From Eubacterium sp. (GTDB lineage Bacteria > Bacillota > Clostridia > Lachnospirales > Lachnospiraceae): a stretch of 64,000 nucleotides of DNA. The DNA is taken from positions 1 to 64,000 of the forward strand of contig JAFOIV010000027.1 in the NCBI GenBank assembly GCA_017420535.1, read 5' to 3'. The position numbers were made by a program, and so were the translations under genes. Below are positions 36,791 to 45,694 of the stretch, one piece after another. The notes beneath the pieces are model-generated. The model worked only from the letters and a program-made list of their open reading frames with translations, was not told the origin of the DNA and made no database searches. Position 1 is the stretch's first letter. Every line of letters starts with the position of its first letter.

Positions 36791-36847
36791 TGCATAAATT
36801 TAATTCATTTTCCGCTAAAAACTGTATAAATAATGTATAATATGCAT
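36791..36847. promoter_or_regulatory. Putative ArgR operator sites between argG and argJ
   Basis: Two imperfect palindromes of the ARG-box type: TGCATAAATTTAATTCAT (36791-36808) and TGTATAATATGCAT (36834-36847). They lie between the divergent argG and argJ promoters. Spacing differs slightly from the classical box, so this is tentative. Confidence 0.4.
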
Positions 36848-36875
36848 CAGAAGTGAATAAAATACAAAAATGTAC

Positions 36876-36904
36876 TTGCATATATCAGAAAATGGGACTA
36901 TAAT
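36876..36904 (+). promoter_or_regulatory. Promoter of argJ-argB
   Basis: TTGCAT, 17 nt, TATAAT, 42 nt before argJ. Confidence 0.7.
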
Positions 36905-36945
36905 CCAAAGCAGTATTAAATCTGAATGCCGAAAGGAGAATAACT

Positions 36946-38178
36946 ATGGCAGTAAAGATTATCGATGGTGGAATTAATGCACCAGAAGGTTTTATGGCAG
37001 CCGGACTTAGAGCTGGTATTAAAGAAGGAAAGACCAATAAAGATATGGCAATGATCTATAGTACAGTTCCTGCAACTATCGCTGGTACATTTACTAGAAA
37101 TCTTGTTAAGGCCGCTCCTGTTAAATGGGATTCTAAGATAGTATTTGAAGAAGGAAGTGCTCAGGCGGTTGTTGTTAATGTTGCAATTGCAAATGCTTCA
37201 ACAGGCGCACCTGGTCTTAAGGATGCTGAAGATACAGCAGCATATACAGCTGAAGCACTGGGACTTAAGAAAGAAAATGTGCTTGTAGCTTCAACTGGAG
37301 TTATAGGATTCAGACTTCCTATGGATAAGATAAAAAATGGTATCGATATGCTGATTCCTGCTCTTTCAACAAAGAGAGAAGCAGCGGATGATTGTGCAAC
37401 TGCAATACTTACAACAGATACACATAAGAAGGAAATAGCAGTTGAGTTTGAGATTGATGGTAAGAAAGCAACCATTGGTGCTATATGTAAGGGTTCAGGA
37501 ATGATCCACCCTAATATGGGCACAATGCTTTCATTTATAACAACTGATGTTGCTATAGATAGAGACCTCCTGCAGAAGACACTTAGAGAGGTAGTGTCAA
37601 AAACATTTAACATGGTATCAGTTGATGGGGATACATCTACAAATGATACATGTATCATCCTTGCTAACGGTCTTCTTAAGAATAAGAAGATCGAAGGTGA
37701 AGGAAGTGATCTTAATGAATTCAAGGCTGCACTTTATACAGCATGTGAATATCTTGCAAAGAATATTGCAAAAGATGGTGAAGGAGCTACAAGACTTTTT
37801 ACAGCTCATGTTACAGGTGCTCCTGATTATGAGACTGCAAGAATACTTGCAAAATCAATCATCACATCAAGTCTTTCAAAGGCTGCAATATTTGGAAGAG
37901 ATGCAAACTGCGGAAGAATAATGTGCGCTATGGGATACTCCGGAGCAGAATTTGATCCTGAAAAAACAGACATTTCATTTTCAAGCAGCGAGGGTGTGAT
38001 CCAGGTAGTTAAAGACGGAATGAATACAGATTTTTCAGAGGAGGAAGCCTTAAAGATCCTTACACCTGATGAGATAACAGCAGAGTGTAATATTAAGAGT
38101 GGATCTGCAGAAGCCACAGCCTGGGGTTGTGACTTAACATATGATTATGTTAAGATTAATGCGGATTATCGTTCATAA
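36946..38178 (+). CDS. argJ: Bifunctional glutamate N-acetyltransferase / ornithine acetyltransferase
   Basis: A 410-residue ArgJ that recycles the acetyl group between N-acetylornithine and glutamate and may also use acetyl-CoA. The self-cleavage site is HPNMGTML: the nucleophile Thr193 is preserved, but Gly192 replaces the usual Ala. The conserved DGDTSTNDT block follows. AAAGGAG precedes the ATG. First gene of argJ-argB. Confidence 0.95.
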   Translation: MAVKIIDGGINAPEGFMAAGLRAGIKEGKTNKDMAMIYSTVPATIAGTFTRNLVKAAPVKWDSKIVFEEGSAQAVVVNVAIANASTGAPGLKDAEDTAAYTAEALGLKKENVLVASTGVIGFRLPMDKIKNGIDMLIPALSTKREAADDCATAILTTDTHKKEIAVEFEIDGKKATIGAICKGSGMIHPNMGTMLSFITTDVAIDRDLLQKTLREVVSKTFNMVSVDGDTSTNDTCIILANGLLKNKKIEGEGSDLNEFKAALYTACEYLAKNIAKDGEGATRLFTAHVTGAPDYETARILAKSIITSSLSKAAIFGRDANCGRIMCAMGYSGAEFDPEKTDISFSSSEGVIQVVKDGMNTDFSEEEALKILTPDEITAECNIKSGSAEATAWGCDLTYDYVKINADYRS

Positions 38179-38216
38179 TTAAAGGCAATGACAATAATAT
38201 GAAGAAGGTTGAATTA

Positions 38217-39140
38217 ATGACAAAGAATGATCAGATGGAAGTAGTAATTGAAAAAGCTCATACACTTATTGAGGCTCTTCCTTATATTAAAAGATTCAAT
38301 GGCGCAAAGATCGTTGTTAAGTATGGCGGAAGCGCTATGCTTGATGAAAGACTTAAATTTAATGTAATTCAGGATGTTGCTCTCCTTAAGCTTATTGGAA
38401 TGCAGCCGATCATTGTTCATGGTGGCGGTAAGGAGATCAGTAAATATTTAGGAAAGATGGGACTTGAGTCAGAATTTGTAAATGGACTTCGTGTTACAGA
38501 CGAACAGACTCTTGATGTAGCAGAAATGGTATTATCAAAGGTTAATAAGAGTCTTGTAGGACTTATGTCACAGGTAGGACTTAAGGCTATCGGTATAAGT
38601 GGTAAAGATGCAGATATGCTTAAATGCCGCAAAAAGTTATCTGATGGAAAAGACATCGGATATGTAGGAGAAGTTGTTGAGACAGACTGCACACTCCTTG
38701 ATACACTTCTTGCAAGTGATTTTATTCCTGTAATCGCACCTATTGGTGTTGGACTTGATGATCATCATGGTTATAATATCAACGCTGATGATTGTGCATG
38801 TGCAGTAGCAGTAGCTGAAAAGGCTGAGAAGCTTGCCTTCCTTACAGATACAGAAGGAGTATTTACAGATCCAAGTGATAAGAAAACTCTTATATCTGAA
38901 ATGGATATTCAGGAAGCTAGAAATCTGATCAACAGTGGCGTTATCGGTGGTGGTATGCTCCCTAAGCTTAATAATTGTATTGAAGCTATGGAAAAGGGTG
39001 TATCAAGAGTTCATATCCTTGATGGACGTCTTGAGCATTGCCTTTTACTTGAGTGTTTCACAGAAAAAGGTATTGGAACAGCCATCCTTAAAGAGCCACT
39101 TTTTGATGATCAGCATATTCATTTTGCACATGAATATTAA
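38217..39140 (+). CDS. argB: Acetylglutamate kinase
   Basis: A 307-residue kinase of the amino-acid kinase family, second step of arginine synthesis. ATP/substrate blocks are [33 protein letters not shown] and [12 protein letters not shown] 38199 is also in frame, but AAGAAGG at 38202-38208 suits ATG 38217. An ArgB with an N-terminal helix like this is often arginine-inhibited; that is inferred. A terminator follows. Confidence 0.95.
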   Translation: MTKNDQMEVVIEKAHTLIEALPYIKRFNGAKIVVKYGGSAMLDERLKFNVIQDVALLKLIGMQPIIVHGGGKEISKYLGKMGLESEFVNGLRVTDEQTLDVAEMVLSKVNKSLVGLMSQVGLKAIGISGKDADMLKCRKKLSDGKDIGYVGEVVETDCTLLDTLLASDFIPVIAPIGVGLDDHHGYNINADDCACAVAVAEKAEKLAFLTDTEGVFTDPSDKKTLISEMDIQEARNLINSGVIGGGMLPKLNNCIEAMEKGVSRVHILDGRLEHCLLLECFTEKGIGTAILKEPLFDDQHIHFAHEY

Positions 39141-39161
39141 AATTGTACAATGAATTTTTGA

Positions 39162-39197
39162 AAGGAGAAGCGGATTTTGTAAAGGCTTCTCCTTTTT
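39162..39197 (+). terminator. Terminator of argJ-argB
   Basis: GGAGAAGC (39164-39171) pairs with GCTTCTCC (39185-39192), followed by T5. Confidence 0.87.
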
Positions 39198-39202
39198 ACT
39201 TG

Positions 39203-39231
39203 TTGATTATACTTTTAAAATTGGTTAAAAT
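39203..39231 (+). promoter_or_regulatory. Promoter of the ComEA-like gene and response regulator
   Basis: TTGATT, 17 nt, TAAAAT. Confidence 0.55.
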
Positions 39232-39285
39232 AATTTTAGTTCTTCCAGTAATACATCCTTTTGAAAATAAAAAGAAGGATGGTTC

Positions 39286-39930
39286 ATGAGAAAAATTCAT
39301 ATATTTGTTATTCTTTTGATCATTATGATTTTTGATCTGTGTGGATGCGGTGAAGTCTGTATATCTACGATAAAAGAAGATTCAGAGGAAAATACAGAGA
39401 CAACTATTGATTCCGGATATGCTGAAAATGAAGCATCTGATACAAATGAAGTATCTGATACAATTATAGATTCGGAAGAAACAGTGGTGGTTTATATTTG
39501 TGGAGCTGTCGTATCTGAAGGAGTTTATACTCTTTCTTATGGCTCGAGAGTTGTTGATGTATTAGATATGGCCGGCGGCTATAAAGAAGATGCAGCAAAG
39601 GGCTATGTGAATCTGGCAGAACCTTTATCTGATGGAGATAAGATCTATATTCCATTTCAGGATGAGGTTGATGATGAAAAAAACATAAGTCAAAAGATTA
39701 AGGGTAAGGATGACATTTACGGTAGCGGTGATGGCGACAGACTTGTGAATATAAATAAAGCTACTCGGGATGAACTTATGACATTACCCGGCATTGGCGG
39801 TTCAAAAGCTGATGATATAATAAGTTACAGAGAAGAACATGGTAAATTCAGTAAGATAGAAGATCTTATGAATATCAGTGGCATAAAAACAGGAGTCTTT
39901 AATAAGATTAAAGACATGATTACGATATAG
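39286..39930 (+). CDS. comEA: ComEA-like DNA-binding lipoprotein
   Basis: A 214-residue protein with a lipobox LCGC (Cys21), an acidic spacer, an SLBB domain (about 64-125: VVVYICGAVVSEGVYTL) and a C-terminal helix-hairpin-helix pair (about 150-213: VNINKATRDELMTLPGIGGSKA). ComEA binds incoming DNA at the outer membrane face during transformation. The lipid anchor instead of a membrane helix is a variation. No comEC is visible. It is 15 nt upstream of a response regulator. Confidence 0.88.
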   Translation: MRKIHIFVILLIIMIFDLCGCGEVCISTIKEDSEENTETTIDSGYAENEASDTNEVSDTIIDSEETVVVYICGAVVSEGVYTLSYGSRVVDVLDMAGGYKEDAAKGYVNLAEPLSDGDKIYIPFQDEVDDEKNISQKIKGKDDIYGSGDGDRLVNINKATRDELMTLPGIGGSKADDIISYREEHGKFSKIEDLMNISGIKTGVFNKIKDMITI

Positions 39931-39945
39931 GATTGAAGGTAAAAC

Positions 39946-40638
39946 ATGAAAAGTGTTCTTGTTGTTGATGATGAAAAGTTAATTGTAAAAGGTCTTAAGT
40001 TTAGCCTTGAGCAGGATGATATGCATGTTGATACAGCTTTCGATGGTGAGGAAGCAGTTGAAAAGATAAAGGCTGGAAATTATGACATTATACTTCTTGA
40101 TGTTATGCTCCCTAAATATACAGGTTTCGAAGTTTGTCAGATGACTCGTGAATTTTCTGATGTACCTATCATAATGCTTACTGCTAAAGGTGAGGATATG
40201 GATAAGATACTTGGACTTGAATATGGCGCAGATGATTATATTACAAAGCCATTTAATATTCTTGAAGTTAAAGCAAGGATCAAGGCTATTCTTCGCCGTA
40301 ATCAAAAAGGAGATGCATCTAAGGGAAAAGAAAGAGCTGATGTGATCGAAAAGAAGGGGCTTAGAGTAGAGATTGATAACAGGCGTGTATTTATCAATGA
40401 TAAAGAAGTGAATCTTACTGCTAAGGAATTTGATCTTGTATTACTTCTTGCTTCTAATCCTAATAAGGTTTATTCAAGAGATGAGCTTCTTAAGACTGTC
40501 TGGGGTTCAACTTACCCTGGAGATGCAAGAACAGTAGATGTACATGTTAGAAGACTTCGTGAAAAGATCGAAAGTCAGCCGGCTGATCCGGAATATATCC
40601 ATACCAAGTGGGGCGTAGGATATTTCTTTAAAGACTGA
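39946..40638 (+). CDS. OmpR/WalR-like response regulator, no adjacent kinase
   Basis: A 230-residue regulator: a receiver domain (1-120) with acidic pocket Asp8/Asp9, phosphoacceptor Asp52, Thr79 and Lys101, and a winged-helix domain (about 130-228) whose recognition region VWGSTYPGDARTVDVHVRRLREKIE closely resembles WalR/YycF as I know it. No histidine kinase lies nearby. It is a good candidate to act on the WalR-type site before the SleB-like gene 6 kb upstream; PhoB/RegX-like alternatives cannot be excluded. A terminator follows. Confidence 0.88.
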   Translation: MKSVLVVDDEKLIVKGLKFSLEQDDMHVDTAFDGEEAVEKIKAGNYDIILLDVMLPKYTGFEVCQMTREFSDVPIIMLTAKGEDMDKILGLEYGADDYITKPFNILEVKARIKAILRRNQKGDASKGKERADVIEKKGLRVEIDNRRVFINDKEVNLTAKEFDLVLLLASNPNKVYSRDELLKTVWGSTYPGDARTVDVHVRRLREKIESQPADPEYIHTKWGVGYFFKD

Positions 40639-40672
40639 TGACTAAATAAATATCATAGATTTTATATTTATT

Positions 40673-40703
40673 AAGAGGAGTTTTATAGCTCCTCTTTTTT
40701 ATT
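40673..40703 (+). terminator. Terminator of the response regulator gene
   Basis: AAGAGGAG pairs with CTCCTCTT around an 8-nt loop, then T-run. Confidence 0.9.
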
Positions 40704-40751
40704 GTGGATTATAGATTTTTTCTATGATATAATTATTTCCATATCGACTTT

Positions 40752-40789
40752 AACGCATTAACGCGAAGAACGAGTAAAGCAAATGCGTT
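40752..40789 (+). repeat. Inverted repeat ahead of iorA
   Basis: AACGCATT (40752-40759) and AATGCGTT (40782-40789), 22 nt apart, between a TATAAT at 40728-40733 and iorA. It may be an operator or leader hairpin. Confidence 0.4.
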
Positions 40790-40820
40790 TATATTATGGA
40801 AAATAAGGAGTGTACTTCAA

Positions 40821-42569
40821 GTGGAAAAGAAAATCATGCTTGGTAATGAGGCCATTGCAAGAGGTGCCTGGGAGGCTGGAGTAAAAGTTTCATCTGCTTA
40901 TCCGGGAACACCTAGTACAGAGGTTAGTGAGAATCTTGTAAAATACGAAGGCGTTTATGCAGAGTGGGCACCAAATGAAAAAGTTGCTGCAGAAGTAGCA
41001 ATGGGTGCTTCTATTGCTGGATCAAGAGCAATGTGTGCTATGAAATGTGTAGGACTTAATGTTGCATCTGATCCACTTTATACTGCATCTTATATTGGAG
41101 CCAATGGTGGTCTTGTATATATCGTTGCTGATGATCCGGGACTTTACAGTTCACAGAACGAACAGGACACAAGACTTATAGGTAATTCAGCTCATGTTCC
41201 TGTAATCGAGCCTTCAGATAGTGAAGAGGCGAGATATTTTACTAAGAGAGCTTTTGAGATCTCAGAGGAATATGATACACCTGTTATCTTAAGAACAACT
41301 ACAAGACTTGCTCATTCTCAGGGTGTTGTTAATTGCGAAGACAGAGTTGAGCTTGAAGATAAGGTTTATGAGCGTAATCCACAGAAGAATATCATGATGC
41401 CGGGAAATGCCAAGATCCGTCATCTTCATGTGGAAGAGCGAGAGAATAGACTTGCAGAGGATGCCTGCACATTAGATTTAAATAAGGTTACATACGATGA
41501 TACAAAAATCGGTGTTATCACTAGTGGTATTCCTTATCAGTATGTAAAGGAAGTTCTTCCACATGCATCAGTTCTTAAATTAGGACTTGTATATCCTCTT
41601 CCAAAGAAGCTTATTGAAGAATTTGCTTCAAAGGTAGATACACTTTATATCGTAGAAGAGTTAGAGCCATTTATCGAGACTAAGGTTAAGTCCTGGGGAA
41701 TTGACTGCATTGGTAAAGATATTTTTACTATCCAGGGCGAATATAGTGCCAATATGTTAAGAAAGGCTATCCTTAAACAGGAGGTAGAGGTTAAGACTCC
41801 TGCAGAAGTTCCTAACCGTCCGCCTATCCTTTGTCCAGGATGCCCTCACAGAGCAACATTTTCAGTATTAAAGAAGCTTCATCTTCATGCTTCAGGTGAT
41901 ATCGGATGTTATACACTTGGTGCCGTTGCTCCTCTTAATGTTGTTGATACTACTCTTTGCATGGGCGGCAGTATCTCAATGCTTCACGGTATGGAGAAGG
42001 CCAAGGGTAAGGATTTTATAAAGAACTGGGTAGCAGTTATCGGAGATTCCACATTCCTTCATACAGGTGTTAATTCCCTTATGAATATGGTCTACAACAA
42101 GGCTACAGGAACTGTCATCATCCTTGATAATTCAACAACTGGTATGACAGGCCATCAGAACCATCCTGCTACAGGTAAGATGTTAAATGGTGAAACAACT
42201 TATGCCATAGATTTAGAAAAGCTCTGTAAGTCAATGGGTATCGAAGACGTATTCGTAGTAGATGCATTTGACTTAAAGGAACTTGAGAAGACTGTTAAGG
42301 AAGAAGTTGCCAAGGATTGTCTTTCAGTTATCATCGCTCAGTCACCATGTGCTCTTCTTAAATCTTATGTTCCAGCTGGCAAATGTTACGTTGACCCGGA
42401 AAAATGTAAGAAGTGTGGGGCATGTCTTGTTCCAGGATGTCCTGCAATAAAGAAGGATGAAGTAACAGGATGCGCTGTTATTGATGATACAATGTGTAAC
42501 GGATGTGGACTCTGCATGAAGATGTGCCCATTCGATGCCATTTCACTAAAGAAGAGGGAGGAGAAATAA
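40821..42569 (+). CDS. iorA: Indolepyruvate ferredoxin oxidoreductase alpha subunit
   Basis: A 582-residue IorA from a GTG start with TAAGGAG ahead. It has an N-terminal pyruvate-oxidoreductase-like domain, a TPP-binding domain (about 330-530: CPGCPHRATF, GDSTFLHTGVNSLMN) and a C-terminal 2[4Fe-4S] ferredoxin segment (about 530-582, CKKCGACLVPGC and CNGCGLCMKMC). It oxidises aryl-pyruvates from Trp, Phe and Tyr to aryl-acetyl-CoA, reducing ferredoxin. The iorB stop-start gap is 1 nt. Confidence 0.95.
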   Translation: MEKKIMLGNEAIARGAWEAGVKVSSAYPGTPSTEVSENLVKYEGVYAEWAPNEKVAAEVAMGASIAGSRAMCAMKCVGLNVASDPLYTASYIGANGGLVYIVADDPGLYSSQNEQDTRLIGNSAHVPVIEPSDSEEARYFTKRAFEISEEYDTPVILRTTTRLAHSQGVVNCEDRVELEDKVYERNPQKNIMMPGNAKIRHLHVEERENRLAEDACTLDLNKVTYDDTKIGVITSGIPYQYVKEVLPHASVLKLGLVYPLPKKLIEEFASKVDTLYIVEELEPFIETKVKSWGIDCIGKDIFTIQGEYSANMLRKAILKQEVEVKTPAEVPNRPPILCPGCPHRATFSVLKKLHLHASGDIGCYTLGAVAPLNVVDTTLCMGGSISMLHGMEKAKGKDFIKNWVAVIGDSTFLHTGVNSLMNMVYNKATGTVIILDNSTTGMTGHQNHPATGKMLNGETTYAIDLEKLCKSMGIEDVFVVDAFDLKELEKTVKEEVAKDCLSVIIAQSPCALLKSYVPAGKCYVDPEKCKKCGACLVPGCPAIKKDEVTGCAVIDDTMCNGCGLCMKMCPFDAISLKKREEK

Positions 42570-42570
42570 T

Positions 42571-43149
42571 ATGTCAGTTGTAAATATTATGATAGTCGGC
42601 GTAGGCGGACAGGGAACTCTTCTTACCAGCCGTATTTTAGGTGGTCTTGCTGAGGCAGCGGGCTATGATGTTAAACTTTCAGAAGTACATGGAATGGCTC
42701 AGCGTGGTGGTTCTGTTGTTACTTATGTAAGATATGCTACAGAAGGGGAAGTGGTTGCTGAACCTATAGTAGAAGAAGGATGCGCAGATGTGCTTATTGC
42801 TTTTGAGAGACTTGAAGCTCTCCGTTATGCTCATTTCCTTAAGAAGGATGGAGCTCTTATAGTAAATGATCAGAGAATCGATCCTATTACTGTTGTTACA
42901 GGAGCGGCTAAATATCCTGAAAATATCATTGAAGAATTAAAGAAAGAATATAAGGTATATGACATAGATGCTATGGCAAAGGCTAAAGAACTTGGTAATA
43001 CAAGAATCTTTAATACTATAGTTCTTGGTATGGCTGCCCGTCATATGAAATATACAAAGGAACAGTGGGAAGATGTTATCCGTGCAAAGGTTCCGCCTAA
43101 GACAGTAGATATCAATCTTAAGGGATTCTACGCAGGATACGATTTATAG
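42571..43149 (+). CDS. iorB: Indolepyruvate ferredoxin oxidoreductase beta subunit
   Basis: A 192-residue gamma-type subunit (MIVGVGGQGTLLTSRILG, EVHGMAQRGGSVVTYVRY). It completes the IorAB enzyme. GGGAGGAG precedes the ATG. The acyl-CoA ligase gene starts 25 nt later. Confidence 0.94.
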   Translation: MSVVNIMIVGVGGQGTLLTSRILGGLAEAAGYDVKLSEVHGMAQRGGSVVTYVRYATEGEVVAEPIVEEGCADVLIAFERLEALRYAHFLKKDGALIVNDQRIDPITVVTGAAKYPENIIEELKKEYKVYDIDAMAKAKELGNTRIFNTIVLGMAARHMKYTKEQWEDVIRAKVPPKTVDINLKGFYAGYDL

Positions 43150-43173
43150 ATTTAAAGTTGGGGAGAAAAGGTA

Positions 43174-44808
43174 ATGCCTATTACAGATTTACTTGAGCGT
43201 AATGCGAAAATATATGCTAATGATGTTGCTCTTGTTGAAGTAAATCCTGCTATTACAGAGGTTAGAAGAGTAACTTGGCGTGAATATGAACTTATGGAGC
43301 CAAATCCTACAGCAGCTTATAGAAGAGAGATAACCTGGAGTGTCTTTAACGAGAAGGCTAACAGATTTGCTCATCTTCTTATGAGCCGTGGGATAAAGAA
43401 GGATGACAAAGTTGGTATCCTTCTTATGAACTGTCTTGAATGGCTTCCTATTTATTTTGGAATTCTTAAAACAGGAGCTATTGCAGTTCCTCTTAATTTC
43501 AGATATGCATCTGATGAGATTGAATACTGTGTAGATCTTGCAGATGTAGATGTGCTTTTATTCGGACCTGAATTTATTGGAAGAGTAGAAGAAATCGCAG
43601 AAAAGATATCAAAGAACAGACTGCTTTTTTATGTAGGAGAAGGATGCCCTACATTTGCTGAAGATTACAACAGTCTTGTGGCAAACTGCAGCAGTATGAA
43701 TCCTGATATTCCTATCATCGATGATGATTATGCAGCGATTTATTTTTCATCAGGAACTACAGGATTTCCAAAGGCAATCCTGCATAAACATAGAGCGCTT
43801 ATGCATTCTGCCCGCGTGGAACAAAATCATCATGGGCAGACAAAAGATGATGTATTCCTTTGCATACCACCTCTTTATCACACAGGAGCTAAGATGCATT
43901 GGTTTGGATCACTTATTTCAGGTGGTAAGGCAGTGCTTCTTAAGGGAACAAAGCCTGAAGATATACTTGAAACAGTAAGCAATGAAAAATGTACCATAGT
44001 ATGGCTCCTTGTTCCTTGGGCTCAGGATGTACTGATGGCTCTTGAATCAGGAAAGCTTGATAAGGATAAATATTCACTGGATCAGTGGAGACTTATGCAT
44101 ATTGGAGCACAGCCTGTTCCTGCAAGTCTTATCCAGAGATGGTTTAAGATCTTCCCTAATCAGCAGTATGATACAAACTATGGACTTTCAGAATCTATCG
44201 GACCTGGCTGCGTGCATTTAGGTGTTGAAAATTCAGACCATGTAGGCGCCATTGGTGTTCCGGGCTATGGCTGGGAAGTTGAGATAGTTGATGAAGAAGG
44301 AAAAGCAGTAGAAAAAGGCGAAGTAGGGGAACTTATAGTAAAGGGCCCTGGGGTTATGATCTGCTATTATAAAAACAAAAAGGCTACAGATGAAACAGTT
44401 AAAGATGGCTGGCTCTTTACTGGAGACATGGCTCAGATGGATGAAGATGGTTTTATCTGGCTGGTTGATAGAAAGAAAGATGTTATCATCAGTGGTGGTG
44501 AGAACATCTATCCTGTACAGATTGAAAGCTTCATCATGAAGAACCCTAAGGTTAAGGATGTAGCGGTTATTGGACTGGGAGATGAAAGACTGGGTGAAAT
44601 ATCAGCAGCTATCATCGAATTAAAAGAAGGAATGATCGCCACAGAAGAAGAGATAAATGAATTCTGCTTAGATCTTCCTAGATATAAGAGACCTCGTAAG
44701 ATAATCTTTGCAGAGGTTCCAAGAAATGCCACAGGAAAGATAGAAAAGCCGAAGTTAAGAGAAACTTATGGAGCCCTTAACCTTGTAGCCAAGGAGAATC
44801 GCTCATAA
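43174..44808 (+). CDS. AMP-forming acyl-CoA synthetase (ANL family)
   Basis: A 544-residue adenylating enzyme with the P-loop IYFSSGTTGFPKA, the aromatic motif NYGLSE, the hinge WLVDRKKDV and the catalytic Lys in PRNATGKIEK. As the third gene after iorAB it probably interconverts the aryl-acetyl-CoA product and free acid, which could conserve energy if run backwards. Substrate identity and direction are inference. GGGGAG precedes the ATG. Confidence 0.9.
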   Translation: MPITDLLERNAKIYANDVALVEVNPAITEVRRVTWREYELMEPNPTAAYRREITWSVFNEKANRFAHLLMSRGIKKDDKVGILLMNCLEWLPIYFGILKTGAIAVPLNFRYASDEIEYCVDLADVDVLLFGPEFIGRVEEIAEKISKNRLLFYVGEGCPTFAEDYNSLVANCSSMNPDIPIIDDDYAAIYFSSGTTGFPKAILHKHRALMHSARVEQNHHGQTKDDVFLCIPPLYHTGAKMHWFGSLISGGKAVLLKGTKPEDILETVSNEKCTIVWLLVPWAQDVLMALESGKLDKDKYSLDQWRLMHIGAQPVPASLIQRWFKIFPNQQYDTNYGLSESIGPGCVHLGVENSDHVGAIGVPGYGWEVEIVDEEGKAVEKGEVGELIVKGPGVMICYYKNKKATDETVKDGWLFTGDMAQMDEDGFIWLVDRKKDVIISGGENIYPVQIESFIMKNPKVKDVAVIGLGDERLGEISAAIIELKEGMIATEEEINEFCLDLPRYKRPRKIIFAEVPRNATGKIEKPKLRETYGALNLVAKENRS

Positions 44809-44881
44809 CTTAAGAAATCTGAGATGTTTTATAAATAATAATTCGGAAACTTTGGATATACGAAAACGTTTCCAACTATTG

Positions 44882-44922
44882 AAAAGAGGGCTAAAACAGG
44901 AAACTGGAGTCCTCTTTTTTAT
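44882..44922 (+). terminator. Terminator of the iorAB-ligase operon
   Basis: AAAGAGG (44883-44889) pairs with CCTCTTT (44911-44917), followed by T-run. Just upstream, GGAAAC/GTTTCC (44845-44873) gives a second weak hairpin. Confidence 0.7.
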
Positions 44923-45014
44923 TTTACATTAGGGCGTGTTGAATAATACAATCGTTAAAATGACTAAAAATATGATGAAAATAGGGCGATTATCAAGTGA
45001 AAAATTATTTTTCG

Positions 45015-45085
45015 TTGTTAGAAAGTGACAAAAATGTATAATCTGCACAAAAACGCTTTGAAAATTTGTAGAAATGTGATATTAT
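45015..45085 (+). promoter_or_regulatory. Two tandem promoters for a candidate small RNA
   Basis: P1: TTGTTA, 16 nt, TATAAT (45015-45042). P2: TTGAAA, 16 nt, TATTAT (45058-45085). Confidence 0.55.
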
Positions 45086-45091
45086 GATTTC

Positions 45092-45187
45092 ATCAGATAG
45101 ATGATTATTGGTTTGGGGTTAGAAAAACATAAAGTGAGAAATTTTTTAAACTGTCAGGCATGGAGAAGGGCCTGACAGTTTTTTTGT
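45092..45187 (+). ncRNA. Candidate small RNA
   Basis: About 95 nt lie between promoter P2 and a strong intrinsic terminator (AACTGTCAGGC / GCCTGACAGTT with T7, about 45150-45187). The only reading frame is a 24-codon ATG frame at about 45101 without a ribosome binding site. Conserved family not recognised. Part of the 886-nt gene-free stretch before the ABC gene. Confidence 0.5.
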
Positions 45188-45244
45188 GCGAAGCCGAGCC
45201 AAAGTCATATATGCGGATGAATTTATATCACACAAGTGGAGACT

Positions 45245-45366
45245 AGGTATAAGGATGCATATGCGTAGCATTATTACATTAAATATATAAAGGTTCACAT
45301 TTATGTGAAAACCTTTATATATTTAATGTAATAATCTGCCTATGGCAGAAATGCATCCTTATACCT
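45245..45366. repeat. 122-bp cruciform-type palindrome
   Basis: Outer arms match over 16 bp (45245-45260 and 45351-45366) and inner arms over 26 bp (45270-45295 and 45310-45335), with CACAT/ATGTG at the tip. The asymmetric right side contains its own CTGCC/GGCAG hairpin. No T-run follows, so it is unlikely to be a plain terminator. It has no coding potential. Confidence 0.9.
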
Positions 45367-45425
45367 GGTAGGAACGACTGAGCAGACTGTGTACTGGATG
45401 TGATGTAAAGCTATCGGAAGATGTT

Positions 45426-45548
45426 AGACCTTGGCGAGGCCGCATCATCGAGCAAGCTGTGCTTGCGAGAGGTCTTATACGAGGGGCCAAATACGAGGGC
45501 CAAAATACGAGATGCTTTATACGAGGGGCCAATCTGCCACAGGCAGAT
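45426..45548. repeat. Structured segment with ATACGAGGGGCCAA repeats
   Basis: AGACCT/AGGTCT (45426-45431, 45470-45475) closes over a GCAAGC/GCTTGC hairpin. It is followed by four ATACGAG units: two full TTATACGAGGGGCCAA copies (about 45475-45490 and 45518-45531), one AATACGAGGGCCAA and one truncated AATACGAG. A TCTGCC-ACA-GGCAGA hairpin closes the series at 45533-45547. The composition is richer in G and C than the surroundings. Confidence 0.7.
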
Positions 45549-45694
45549 AAGTTTTCCATTTGTTTACATCTAGTTCATAATCTCATAACCTAAATGATAT
45601 ATAATCACACTAGCTTAGTATGACTTTTACTTACCAAAGTCATTTGCTTTTGGGGGATGTATTATTTGAATTTATCTGGGGAGGCAAGTTATAA

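Noticed and set aside
37161..37724. 187-codon minus-strand frame opposite argJ
   Set aside because: Shadow of argJ, which has all family motifs.
45101..45175. 24-codon ATG frame in the candidate small RNA
   Set aside because: No ribosome binding site and it ends inside the terminator hairpin; kept only as an alternative.
45359..45559. 66-codon open frame on the minus strand within the repeat block
   Set aside because: No ribosome binding site, sequence consists of repeat and hairpin DNA, no protein-like pattern.
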